Positions 1 through 13,859 of a DNA stretch of 64,000 bases are shown here, one piece after another; the stretch's first letter is position 1; the number at the start of each line of letters is the position of its first letter. Location: the NCBI RefSeq assembly GCF_002865645.1, contig NW_020194615.1, positions 1-64,000 of the forward strand. Direction: 5' to 3'. Origin of the DNA: Hyaloscypha bicolor E (lineage: Eukaryota > Ascomycota > Leotiomycetes > Helotiales > Hyaloscyphaceae). The notes below the pieces were generated by a model. That model was given only the letters and a program-made list of their open reading frames with translations, had not been told where the DNA came from and did not search any database. The translations under genes and the position numbers were made by a program.

Positions 1-3000
1 TAGTCTATAATAGAGAAGCTATACTATTTATAGAAACATACTTTCTAATCTAAAGAATATTTAGATAAAATAAAGTTTATAATAGAGAAATACTTCTAGA
101 AATATATATAAAGCAAATATAGATAAGAAATAAAAATATTAAAGAAGCTAGAATAAAGAAAAATAGATAATATTAAGAAGAAAAGAAGTAATTTAATATT
201 ATTTACTAGATTTATATAAAGCCTATTTCTAAAAAGAATCTAGTTCTTATATATAATATTAAATTAATAAATTAAGATAAGTTAAGAAATATAAAGTTAT
301 TATACTACTAGCTTAATCTATATAAAGTAAAGTATATAGATTAACTAAAAGAATATTATATATTAAAAGAGTTTAATAGTACTATATTCTAAAAGATATA
401 TACCGGAAATAAATTTAAATAGTTTATTAAAAGAGATAGATTCTAGTACTTCTCTAAAAATAAAGTTAATAATAAGTATATATCTATAAATAAATATTTT
501 AAAATAGATATAGATCTAGAAAAGAAAGTAGTTATAAAATACTATAAATAAAATAGTATTCAGGAAATCGAGAAAGCTATTAGTATTATTATATATATTC
601 TAGAATTACTAGAATTAAAGAAAGCGAAATATATTTCTTTTATAGAAAACTAGAAAGAAGTATCCGATAATAGAGACTTTTTTTAATCTAAAATAAAGCT
701 TATTATTTTCAATTCTTTATATATCTTTTATTTCTTTCTTCCGACTATTATTTATAACTTTTAGAAAATATTATTATTAGATTACTATTCTAGAAATTAA
801 ATAAGCTTTACTATTATTTATTTCTTATTATTATTTAATTATTATTACTAGATAGTATTTTTAATATAAGATTTTATTACTAGATCTTAGAAATCGAATA
901 TAAAAAATTCTTTTTAATATAAAAATAAATAGAGAATTAAAAAATTATCTTATAAACTCTTAATTTCAAATTATAGTAATAGATAATAACTATATTTGAA
1001 ATTAAAAAAAGAAAAAAAGAAGAAATATAGCCTTTTATATATATTTTACTAGAATAGAAATCTTTTAGAAGCTTTACTTACCTTTTTAACTAACTATTTT
1101 TATAGCTTATACTAGTCTAAAGCTTAACTATAATATTTATAAATCTTGATTTTAATTTAAACTACTATTATAAGTTTTTTTATAATATCCAAATAAACTT
1201 TCTAATTAAAAGTTATATATAGATAAAATAGGCAAACTAGAAACTTTATAAAAGAAAAAAGAAACCTTATTAAACTTAATAGATATTTCTAAAAATATTT
1301 AATAATATATAATTCTGGAAATCTTTTAGATATTAGATAAACTAGATCTATCTATTTAAAGCCTACTTTATATCTAGTTTACCTCGAATTAAAGAATCTA
1401 TCTTTTCTCCTATATATTTATAGCTACTTTTAAAATTTATATTAAGGCTTAATTAATATATTATATATTTCTATTTCTATAGAGAACTTCTTTAATATAG
1501 AACCTATTCTCTAATTATAATATTATTTCGTTATTAAAAACCGATTACTTCTTTAAAAAGCTAATATAACTTACTAATTCTTATTATTAATCTATTTCTT
1601 ATTATTAAATATTATTTAAATAATTCCTATATTCTTAATACTAATTCAGAATACCTAATCTTTCTATATTCTATATTAACTTTAATATTAACTATTCCAA
1701 ACTTAATAATAGTATTATAAACATTATTTATACTATCTTATAATTCTTTTTTCTATAATCTCTAAAGTATTTAATATTATCTTTATAAATATAAATAATA
1801 TTTTAAAGTTCTAACTAACTAAATAGTTTTATACTATATAAAGCCGACTTAAATAAATACTAAATAAATATAATTAGCTTTTAGAAGAAATACAAATTAG
1901 TTTCAAAAGAAGTAATATCTTATTCTAAATTATTTTTTAATTCTATTATTCTAATTTCCTTTCTATTAATACTTACTTTATATTTTCTTAATATTTTTAG
2001 TATATTTATATATTTTATCTTTTATATATTTCCTATATTATTTCCTTTCTTTTATACTATTTCTTAAATTAATAGAGATATCTTTAAATAAATAAAGAAT
2101 TAAGATATATTTATATTATAAAATTTTCGTTATTTCTTTTTATATTCTAATACTTTATACTACTATTACTATATCTATATCTATATTATATTATCTTTTT
2201 ATTTTCCTATTATTACTATTTAGTTTAATTTACCTTAATTATTTCTTTAATTATACTTTTTTAGATATATATATTTGTATTTTTTTTTATAATAAAAGCC
2301 TAATTCTATATTTTATCTTTTATATTTATTTCTAATTTATAATTATATTACCTTAAATATATCTAATTATTATATCTACTTTCCCTATTATATATACTAC
2401 TATTTCAGCTTTATTTTCTTACTAGAAAGAAAGAAAAACTCAAATATATATAATACTTTTATATAATTCAAGTTTATTCCAATTTATTCTTTATTTTAAA
2501 ATATATTTAAAAGAAATTCTTATAATTTCGAAAACCTTTAACTCTATAACTAATAACTATTATATTAATAATACCTTTATAATACCTTTAAAAATAATAA
2601 AATAGCTAAAAAAAATAGATTCCTTAAATTAGTAAAGTATAATAGTTAGTTCTTATAAGCTATAATATTATTAAAAGCCTATAGATTAATAATATTAAAG
2701 TTCAAAATATTAAAAAAGCTTAAGCAATTATAAAAGGCCTACTAATACTAGAAAAGATAGCTATAATTATCGAATTTAATACGAATATTCTAAATAAGCT
2801 AAATAGTATATATAATAAGCTCTTAAAATAGAAAACCTTTATTAGAAACAGAACTAGACTAAAATTGACTAAAGAAAAGCTAAAGAACTACTAAGCTAAT
2901 AATAGGAAATTCGAGAATATTATTAAAGGTATTTCTAAAGGCAAATAAAAGAAGCTTAATAAAATTAAGACTATAATAAATAATCTTAATATTAAGAGTT

Positions 3001-5546
3001 AGAATAGAATTATATTATATAGTAAAGCTTTTAGCTAATATATTAATAATATCTATAATAATCTTAGTAAGAATATTTATAAGAAGTTATATTTTCTCTT
3101 TAAAATAAAAGCTTTAATATATAAAGCTATTTAGTTAATTAATAAAGCTATTTTAAAATATATTAAGAATAAGAAATATTAAAATACTAGTATATTTACT
3201 AAATCAGATATTACTAAGGTATTTAAGTATACTGAAACTGTTTCGGAACTTAAAGAATTAGAATTTAAGCTACTATTAGCTAATAATCTCAAAGCTAGAT
3301 AGTATACCTTTAATACTTCTAGAATTCTAATTAAGAGAGCTTATAGTAATAAGTCTTTTCCTGCTTTCCGAAATAAGCCTAAAGAATAAGCCTCTATTAT
3401 AATTTCAGTTTCGATTTAACCGGATTTAGCTAAAAAGAATAAAGCTAATTTAATAAAATCTGGTAAGAAAGCTACTAGTAAGACTAGTAAAGCTAGTAAG
3501 ACTAGTAGAACTAATATAATTAAATAAGAAGAATCTGGTAAGAATAGAGAATAAACTAAGCTTAAAACTTCTAATAAATAGTAGAAATCTAAATACTAGA
3601 CCAAATATAAGATTAAAGAAATAGAAGAAAGTAAAAGAGAACCCTTTATACTAAAGGAAAAGATACTATCTAAAAAGACTCTTTTAACTATATCTAGAAC
3701 TAAAAAGCGGAAGACCAGAAATATTAAATCCAAAGAACTTAATAAAGGCATTTAGTATATCTATAAGATACTAACTAAATAGAAGTTAATACTTACTTAA
3801 TAGAATAAATATATCTTTAAAGAAATATATAGTAATATTATAGAACCTATTTATAAGTAAGAATACTATAGAATTAATAATGGATTCTTTAAAGCTCTCT
3901 ATATAGTATATATTTAGTAATTTACTAATATTCTTTCTATTAATATATAAGAAATTAAGGATATTCTAAAAGTAGTTATTAAGATCTATAAAGTTACTAA
4001 AGATAAGAAGTATATTTCCGTTACTTGAATAGATAAGAAAATACAGGATTTCTTCTTTAAGAACTAGAAGATTAAAAAGTATAGATATAAGTACTATATT
4101 TCCAATTAATTCTACTCTAATCTATAGCTTTAATTTAATACTATAGTCTCTATTTCTAAATCTAGTACTACTAATTTAGATATAATTAGCTATATTTATA
4201 AGAAGAATTATCTGAAATAGATTAAAAAGCTTAGTATTTAAGAATTCTTAATAAAAGAAATAGAGATACTATAGTTTTATTTCTGAAAAGATAATATATT
4301 AATATATAGAAATCTTAGTAATAGCTATTTTACTTTAGCCTCTCAACTTTTAATAGCAGATCTATTAATATAACTTGAATTTTATAAAGTATTAAATAAG
4401 TATTCTATCTATTTAGTTACTTATTTTTAGCTAGTTCGATACTTTGCTTCTGGAAACATTAATTATAATTAATATAAAGGCAATATTAAAGATCTGGCTA
4501 TTACTAAAGTTTTAAATAGTAAATTCTACTTTAGTAAAAAGTATTGAAATATTAGCTATATTTTCCTTATAGACTATAAGAAGGCTATTACCTTTAGTAA
4601 GAAGTTCGTTAAAGACATTAATTACTTTTTTATTTCCGATAAATTTAAGCTAGAAACAGTTAAGAAATTGGGCAAATATCTACTAAAAGTAGTAGAAGAA
4701 AAGACTCCGAATATAGTCTATATAACTAGACAAATAAATACTTTTAGCTAGGTAATTTACAAGTCTGAAATTATAGAAAAATATTAATTCTCGGATAATA
4801 TATAAATTAACAGATAGCTTAATAACGATTTACTATTTAATAGGCCTTTTATTATAGTTCTAATAAATCTAGTTACTATTAAGAATAGAATATACGAAAA
4901 TAGAGTCTCCTATAAAGTTATTAAAGCCTCTTATCTAGAGCTTTCCTCTTTTATTAAAAATTAATTCAAGAATATTATAGATAATATGAAATTTGAAGAA
5001 GCTATCTATTTAAAGTATATTAGTATAATTTATAATATAATTTACTATAATAAGCCTCCTTAATACCTTATAGTAAAGGCGGAAATTAAATAATAGTTAA
5101 AAGCAAATACTAATTAATATAGAGAACTATATTGGATTTAATATAAAAATATAGCTAAACGGATTCGGATTGTCTTTAAGCAAGTTCGGAAATACAAAAT
5201 AAAATTATTTAAAGATAATAAGTCTTATTTTAAATATATAAAAGAGAAATTAGATTAACTAATAGAAAAGAATCCTAAATATTTTATTATTTCGGACTTT
5301 AAATAGAATTTTCCTATTATTTTTAATACTTAAAGAATAAGTACAAATAAATAGAAAATTAAATATAGTATAATAGGCTATACTTATTAAAAATTATATT
5401 ATTTTAGATTATATAGTAAAAGCCGTAGTCTTTTATATATAGCTTATAGAAATTATATAAGAAAGCTAGTTTTTCTATAGATTTAGAGAATAATTCTTTA
5501 TAAGTATTTAATTAATTAAGCTTTTATGTACTATATATTATTTTAC
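1..5546. repeat. RIP-degraded AT-rich repeat DNA, family not identified
   Basis: About 5.5 kb of very AT-rich sequence with almost no CA or TG dinucleotides, whereas CG (for example in ccgga, tcgga) is still found. This is the pattern left by CpA-to-TpA mutation. There is no intact open frame. From about 2,700 to 5,300 the + strand reads as a long coding-like frame interrupted mostly by TAA and TAG, as expected of a RIP-mutated transposon or repeated gene, including a lysine/serine-rich stretch near 3,450-3,550. I could not match it to a known retrotransposon domain. Confidence 0.7.
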
Positions 5547-5806
5547 TATTAAGTTATATTTTGTATTCTAGTATACTTTATATAAGTTTTTGTTTTATTA
5601 TAATTTCTCTTCTATATTATATAACCTTATATCTTATAAATAACTTAACTAGTAAACTAGATCCTTTTAAGTTTAATAGATTTAGAGATTATATATTAAT
5701 ACTATAATACTATAATCTCTATTTCTAAATAATAACTTTACTAACTTTATATAAATAGTATTTCTATATCTATATAATAGTATTATATATTACTAGTAAA
5801 CTAATA
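5547..5806 (+). repeat. 5' LTR of the Copia relic
   Basis: About 260 bp matching the LTR at 13,577-13,859 in the same orientation, strongest over 5,620-5,806. It ends in ACTAATA, which is the LTR end ACCGACA after C-to-T and G-to-A change. The first 70 bp are diverged, so the start is approximate. Confidence 0.65.
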
Positions 5807-6389
5807 CTAATTAGTTTATATATATAGATTAAAGAATAAAATCTTTTAGGCTAAAAAGTATTTAGTAGCTTATAGTAAAATTGAACTAGTTTATATTAAA
5901 GAAAGAAATTACTTATTAACTTTATAAAGTATCTAGTAGCCTAAAAGAAAAAATAGCTAGCTCTTACTAAGAACTAATAATTACTTTATTAAAGAGAGGA
6001 ATTACTTATTAATTTTAAGAAAAAGTATCTAGTAGCTTAAGAAAAGAAGATTCTAGTTCTTACTAATTAATAAGTAGTTAGCTATTTAACTATTTATCTA
6101 TTCAATTTCTACTATTCTTTAAAACTAACTTCTTTTAGCTTTAAAACTATTTTCTTGAAAACTATCTTTTCTACTTATATAATACCTATATTTATAGAAT
6201 ATTCTTTCCGGAAAATATGCCCTATATATGCCTTTAAAGCTCTTTAACTACTATTTCGATTTTACTATTAAATCGAGCAAATCGAGTCCTTTAAGCTTTA
6301 GACTCTTCCGGAATTATAATATTTCACTTCCTAAATTTCTTATTACAGACAAAATATTTAAGGGCGAAATATTTACTTTAATATTCTTA

Positions 6390-6475
6390 TCAGGTATCTA
6401 GTATCTAAACTAGGCATCTGGTATCTCAAATAGATATCTGAACTAGATATCTAGTATCTGAACCAGGTATCTGAA
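6390..6475. repeat. Short degenerate repeat built on GGTATCTGAACTAG
   Basis: Six or so imperfect copies of a motif around tatct(a/g)(a/g)actag lie in the leader of the Copia relic, between its 5' LTR and the gag-like frame. This is probably simple-sequence expansion in the untranslated leader. Confidence 0.5.
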
Positions 6476-7462
6476 TACTTTTACTACCGAACCCTTTCTA
6501 TAAACCTATTATAAACTATCTTACCTTCGAACCTCTCTTACTACAAATCCCATATATATATTAAGAAAGGCTTGGCTCTAGAGGTTTAGTATAGTAGAAC
6601 TATAGAATAGATACATGCAAATAAAGAAGTAGAAAGGCGGTATTAACCTAATTACCTATAGTATTAAGGAAGTCCTAAACTACTTTAATACTAGACTATT
6701 CTAGTATAAGATAGAGAAGTTAACTAATAATAATCTCTGGAAATTATTTAAAGAGAATTTCAGTAATTTCAACCTTAAAGTATTCAATTATCTAGATTAA
6801 TATATACTATATAAATTACAAGCTGCTTTATAATATAGTAGTATTTATATCGAGTAAAATAACAAGAAACTTGTTATTATATAGTTCTTAGTTAATACTA
6901 TTTAGGAAGAAAAGTAATATACCTGAATTATAGCTAATATTATTACTATTAGACTAGACTTTAATACAGGCCCTATTACCTTATTATATATATCTCTTAA
7001 TAATAGTATTACAAGAAATTAATAAACTAAACCAATTATTACTTATATTTCTTTACTACCTATAACTGCTTCTACTAGTACCGGATTACAGAAAGCTAGT
7101 AATAACGGATTTTTACTACTTCTACTACCTTTACTACCTTCAAATAGCCCTTTAGCTAGCCTTTTTACTATAAAGCTAATTAGAGAAGTAGTAAAGATAT
7201 ATACTGAGATATAAAAGTATAATAGAACTAATAGTAGTTTTAACTAAAAACTTGCTATTTTCTTTAATATTTACTAATATATAGAGCTTCCAGAAGAGGC
7301 ATTAGTAAGAGCTTTTCCTACTATATTAAAGGAACTAGTATAAGACTACTTCTATAATAACTAGCTCTCTTAATATATATATAAAGAAGCTTATATAAAT
7401 ATTTGTAGTTTCTTTAAAAGCTCTAATTACTATTATTAAAATTTAGACAAATAGAATACTAT

Positions 7463-7694
7463 TATAATGGCAGGAACAAAGTAATAGAACAATACTTAAA
7501 GATCTATAATTCCAATATTCTATAGAATCTAAAGCTAAGAAAAGAAAAAGTGAGTAAGGTATAGCAGTAGGTAAGTAGATATAGTCAAGACTACTAAAAC
7601 GCCGAGCTTAGTTTAAAGCGAGCTTAGTTTGAACTATAGCTTAGAACTTTAGCTAAAACCAACCTGTAATACCTATATAATACTAGCCGTTATA
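7463..7694 (-). repeat. 3' LTR of the nested element
   Basis: 232 bp aligned along its whole length with 9,268-9,483. It has one small insertion near 7,605-7,622 and several transition differences, such as TATAATGG against TATAACGG at the edge. The flanking 5 bp, ACTAT, matches the far side of the element. Confidence 0.85.
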
Positions 7695-7698
7695 TTAT

Positions 7699-7710
7699 CT
7701 CCCCCTCTCC
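7699..7710 (-). other. Polypurine tract of the nested LTR element
   Basis: On the - strand the sequence reads GGAGAGGGGGAG, 4 nt upstream of the 3' LTR. This is the expected place and composition for the plus-strand primer of an LTR retrotransposon. Confidence 0.7.
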
Positions 7711-8546
7711 AAAAAAGCTCGACCCCGAGCGCCAGAATATTAAGAGAGTACAGAAGAATAAAGGGAAAGCTAAAGCAAGTATAATAAATCAACAGAACAA
7801 AAAAAAGGACCCTATTTCCAATCGCCAGCCGCAAAATCAGCCCTCTATATATAGTTAAAAGCCGGATCCAAGGTTAGCCCTCCTCCAGAATCACCAGAAT
7901 TACTACCAGAATCAGAGTAATAGTTAATTGCAGTAGTCGTGACCTATTTGCAACCAGAACCAGTAGAAGCAGTACTTGCAGGAGCCAAGCTATAGTTCTT
8001 AATAAAATGATCCTGGAATCCGTATCTGATATACCTGCCGGTTTAACGATAATACTAGCGGAGCTCCTTTGAGGTAGAACGAGCTAGTATAGCCGGTAAG
8101 ATTAGCTCAGAGGACTCCAGAGTACCAATTACCGGTATAACGACGTCAATTATCAGTTCGCTGACGTCTATAGAATCGCTAGCAATTCTGGGAATAATAA
8201 CGTATGGCGGAGCGGCTGTTTTTGACGAGAGCTACTAAACCGTATATAGGAAATTAGCGTAAACCCGGGGCAAAGTCAACTATTAGGCTAAACGAGAGCG
8301 AATTACGGAGTTAAGGCCATTGCGAAAGCTAGAGATTTTATTAACGTCTAGCTAGCTTTGACTATTTGCTTTGTATAGGATACGTTCAAACTTGGCGATA
8401 TAGGCAGGAAGGGAATTATTGCCTTAGCAGAGGGTATACAAACGGTTCTTAGCCTCTAATTACTTGTTTGGATTATCGTATACCCGTAAAAGCTAATCCA
8501 GAATTATATTATAATTCCACAATTGAGCTTGCTCTATATAGGAAAG

Positions 8547-8747
8547 CTATAGCAGAACTATTAATTGAACAGAGAACTCGAGATTAAGGTAAATATAGTA
8601 AAACTGGGCAATAGAGTCTCTAATAGCCGGGCCGTTAATCCGTAGCTTGGCCTTAATTAAAGGCAGCCAGGTATCGAACTTGTACGTTGATCCAGCGAAC
8701 TTCTCAGGATCTGGGAGCTTCGATTTCTGGCTGTTTTTTGCTCGCAA
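8547..8747 (-). pseudogene. gag N-terminal fragment of the nested element
   Basis: An open 66-residue stretch begins with a basic segment followed by LPDPEKFAGSTYKFDTWLP and then KAKLRINGPAI. This resembles the start of fungal LTR-retrotransposon gag proteins. The frame closes at a stop at 8,547, and downstream sequence to about 7,720 is gag-like but broken. It lies just downstream of the (TTA)n tract as read on the - strand, consistent with a gag start after the leader. It is not expected to be functional. Confidence 0.6.
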
Positions 8748-8957
8748 GGTGGCAATTTCAGCTTGCAGGCCGTCGAACTCGCGCTAAACTTACGTTTGGA
8801 AGGTGTCCATTCTCAAGGAAGTATCGGTAAAGTTAGTAAAGAGGTAAAAAAATCAATGAGGTAGTGAGCTAGGGGCTCTAATAAATAATGAGGGGTTAAG
8901 CTGGCCAAAATCGAGCTTTTTAACACCTCGCGGGTAGAACTGTAGGCAGCGCTACGT

Positions 8958-9157
<200 letters not shown>

Positions 9158-9267
9158 GAGGGCTCTATATGAAAGTGGGCTGGTGGACAGGAGTTCTAAT
9201 AAGTGAGCATATAGCTCTAATAAACAATGATAATAACTACCGTCCGAAAGGTAGAAGCTTTAGATTA

Positions 9268-9483
9268 TATAACGGCAGAAATAAAGTAATAGAATAATAT
9301 TCAAAGATCTATAATTCCAATATCCTACAGAATCTAAAGCTAAGGAGAGAAGAAGTGAGTGAGGTATAGCAGTAAATAAGTAGGTATAGCCAAAACTACT
9401 GAAACGCCGAGCTTGGTTTGAACTATAGCTTGAAACCTTAGCTGAAACCAACCTGTAGTACCCATATAATACTAGCTGTTACA
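9268..9483 (-). repeat. 5' LTR of the nested element
   Basis: 216 bp. On the - strand it starts TGTAACAGCTAG and ends near CTGCCGTTATA, with a TATATGGG box-like stretch close to its start. It is a direct repeat of 7,463-7,694 and abuts the target duplication ACTAT at 9,484-9,488. Confidence 0.85.
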
Positions 9484-12400
9484 ACTATTACCTTAGTAAC
9501 TATAATAGCAAAAGACTCTAAAAAAATAATGTTCGAGCTTATCTAACTACTAATTAATAACTTGAATAAATTGTAATATAGCCTTATTTCTATCTTATAA
9601 ATTACCGAATTCCTATATAATAAGATTATTACCTTCTATTAAGGCTTACTAGTATACTAATATATAATCTCGAACTTTTCTAATAATCTCGGCTAGCTTA
9701 TTAATAAGCTCTAATTATCTATTAATATCTATAAAAAGAAATAATAGATTAATATCTAGATTCTCTTTACTAAGTAATAATACTATTCTCAAAATCCTTT
9801 AAACTACTATTTGTCCAGAAATTATTAATATAAATCTAGCTATAACTTTAGAACCTGTAATAACTACTTTAAGCCCTATAATTATAATAATTATACTCCA
9901 AAATTATATTTTATATATAAGAGATCTAAATACCACTTATAGAAGCATATATTAGAAAAATAAAAGACTAAGAAAACTTAATTTAAGAATAGAAATATTT
10001 ACTAATTTAGATTCTAAAATACCTATAACTTTAATAAATACTTTAGTAATACTTATATATAGTATATTCCCGAATTTAAAAGAGAAAAGAATAATAAGAA
10101 TAATAAAAACAAACTAGTAAGTAATATCTTTAAAGCTTTACTAGCAGAAATAAATAAAAAAAGAAATATTATTCTAATTTCTACTTTACTTTTATTAAGA
10201 GCTTTCTAGCTACTCTTATAAATAACTTTATATTTCTTTCTTTTATATACTAGATAATAAGTAAAAACTATATTTTAGAACCTATTAAATAAATAGAAAA
10301 TATCTAGACATTTATAATTAATAATATATTAAAATATAATACTTATTACTTTTATAGAGTTATAATTAATATTAGAGCCTCTAAATTCTCAACTACTAGT
10401 TCTAACTAATTTCAAGCTTTATAGCAGACTAATAATAGTATTAAACTTAATAAAACTACTAAAAGTCAAGTTAATATCTAGTTTAATATTAGATCTATAT
10501 TCTCTATTAAATCTATAATAGTAAAAATACTAATTAGGCAAGTATAATTCTATATTATATTTATAAAAACTCTATTTCTATTTAGTTTAGCTAATATAAA
10601 CAAGCTAGAGATCTACTTTAATAATTTTACTAATTATTTTATTACTTCTAATAAATACTTTATATTTATAATATAATGTTTTAAATATTTTTTTCTATTT
10701 TAGAATATTATTTTATAAAGCTTTATTTCCGAATTCTTTATTTATAATTCCTGCTTTCTTATAAAAGTCGAATTATAATATCTATACTACTATTTTAGTT
10801 ATTTATTTATTAGTAAGCTCTGAAATATACTAGAATAAGCAAATTATAATATTAATATAAAAGTCTTTAAATACTTTATAAAATACTATAAATAATACTA
10901 GAAATTTAAATAATTATTAAAATAATTTAAGTTTAACCTAAGAAATAATATTAGTTTTAATTACTTTATTATTATTAATATTTTCTATATTTCTAGTAAG
11001 CTTATATTTTATATTATTAATAAAGGCACTTAATATTAAGCCAGCTAATAGCTTTAAAATATTAGTATATTATATATTTGAGATACCCTAAAATAATATT
11101 AGATTAATATCTATTTAGGTCTCTTTAATTAGATTATAGTAAATACTAGAAAGTAGTTTACTAGTAAGAAGTTTATTTAGCTTATAAATATTATAGGAAC
11201 TAAAGTTAAAATTATTTCTATAAAAGCTTATAATTCTATTAGAATTATAAAATACTATTATAACTCGATTTAATATACTTATCTTATTATTATAGCCGAA
11301 ATTAATAGAATTAATAAGAATATTATATTCTAAATAGCTTTTAAAACTATTAATAATTCTACTAGACTTAATAATATTATTTTAACTTTCTTAGTTTATA
11401 GTATTTTATTTTAAATAACTAAATATAATACTTTATTACTAATTATATTATAGTAATTAATAGTATTTAAGAAAGTAATAATAGAAATTCAGAAGCTTTA
11501 AACTAGATACTAGACTATAAATATTCTAAATACTCGAAATAGTTCTAATATTACTAATATTTATAAACTTCTCTTAAATTCAGATATTTTTATATAGTAT
11601 AAAAAAAATACTAGTTAATCTAGTAATTAGAATAGATTATATAAGCTAGTAGCTATTAATAGAGAGAACTATATACTAGTCTATTATATAGTAATATTAT
11701 CTTTTATTTAACCTCTATAAAGCTCTTTTATATAAAAGATATTAAAATTATTATTAATAGCCCCGAATCTAAATCTATTTCCGAACTTTATAATAAAGCT
11801 AAAAATAATATAAATATAATTTCTTCTATTATTTCTACTATTTTATTAAAGTATAATAAAGAATACTTTTATAAAAACCCGGATATTATAGTATTTCTAT
11901 AGAATAATAACCTATATAAGAACTTCTATTAAGTTAAAATTACTAGTTTTCTAGAAAAGAATATATTTAAAATTATTTCTAGATCTTAAATACTAAAGAA
12001 AATATATATCTTTAACTTCTGATTTATTAATAAAATTAAGAATAAGAATATAAAGAAGAGTTTAAAAAGTTAAGACTAGTTATCTAAACTTATAATAATA
12101 ATAAGAAATATTAATATTAATATAATTACTTATTATTTAATATATTAATTAGAGAATTATTCTTAATATTACTACTATAATAATTAATACTATAGAACTA
12201 TATTTATATAATATCTTATAAGCTTATATCTAATTAATAACTTTACTTAACTATAATTTTTATATTAATTTACTTTATAAATTTATTAGAGAACTAAATC
12301 TAAATAATAATTCAGTTTTAAAGATTATAAAACTATTATATAATATACTAGAAGCTAGAAATTACTAGTTTAAAACTTACTATTTCTATTATATTAATAA

Positions 12401-13576
12401 GCTTTCTATAAAATAATTAACTTATAATTCTTATCTTTTTTATAATAAGTAATTCTTTAGAATTATTAGCTTTTAAACTAATAATTTTATAAAAACGAAA
12501 TAACTAAAGCTTTAAAAAACTAAGTTATTAGTTAAGAAATATAAATTTCTTACTATTAATTATAATTTCAAGTTTAATAGAAATATTATCTATATAAATA
12601 CTAGTATAAAAACCTCTAAACTATTTCTATAAAAAATATTACTATTATAAATAATAGAAGTACTATTTATTAAGATCTCTCTATTAAGAACTAATATATT
12701 ACTTAATATACTAGAGAAATATATATTAGTTTATTAACTAGAAGCTTTATATAACCTATTAATTATTACTTAAGCTATTAAATCTTTAGAAACTAATATA
12801 AAGATACTTAATAAGTATATTTAATAGTAAATTAGAAATACTACTAGAGAACTAAGATTTATAAAGCTAGTAAAAAAGTTCTTATATTTAATTATTTTTA
12901 TAAATAATAGAGATCTCTTCTTCTAAATCAGATATATTCTAGTTCTAATAAATAGAACTAGATATACTAATATTACTTACTAGTTCTTTACTAAATATAA
13001 AAGAATTACTCGAAGTATTCTAGTTTCGGAACTCTATAATATAGCTTATAGTTTTAATATAGATGCTTTAGTTAAATCTATAATTAATTAAGTACTAGAA
13101 ATAGAACTACTTTTAATAATCTATATAGATTTAAAGTTATTATATAAATGCTTTATTAAATTAGAAACTACTTAAAAAAAGTATTTAATAATTAATATAA
13201 TATATTTCTACTAGATATATAAATAACAAGAGATTATAAAAGTTAAATAAATTAAAAGAAAATTAAATTCTACTAATTCTATAATGAAATTAAAGCTAAT
13301 AAATGCTTTTAAGTATCTAATTAATATAAATATTATATAATTAGATATAAAGAAATAGATTAAATATAAATAGAGCAGGAAATAAATATATAAAACAAGA
13401 GAATATTATAAGAGAAAAAGTTATATATAAAAGGCTATAGCTTTTAGTATATAACTAAAACTTTAGAAGTAATATAGATATAGAATATTTAGGAAATCTG
13501 GTATTAGACCGAATTAGGGAATTTATATATAATTAGAGAAAAGTATTATTTTTCGCGTTTTTTAAAGAGTTTCTAA

Positions 13577-13859
13577 TATTAGTATAACTATTTCTTTAAA
13601 AGTTATATATATAATTACAGGATATAGAATACGGGATATAGGTAATAAAATATAAGATATAGAATATAATTATATAACTTTATATCTTATAAATAACTCG
13701 ACTAGTAAACTAGATTCTTTTAGGCTTAGTAGATTTAAGAATTATATATTAATACTATAATACTATAATCTCTATTTCTAAATAATAACTTTACTAACTT
13801 TATATATATAGTACTTCTATATTTATATAATAGTATTATATATTACTAATAAACTAATA
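13577..13859 (+). repeat. 3' LTR of the Copia relic
   Basis: 283 bp. Compared with the reverse complement of the solo LTR at 21,757-22,056, it shows the same order of landmarks, including the degenerate ACGGGATA... tract near 13,620-13,660, with C-to-T and G-to-A changes throughout. It ends ACTAATA where the spared copies have ACCGACA. Confidence 0.75.
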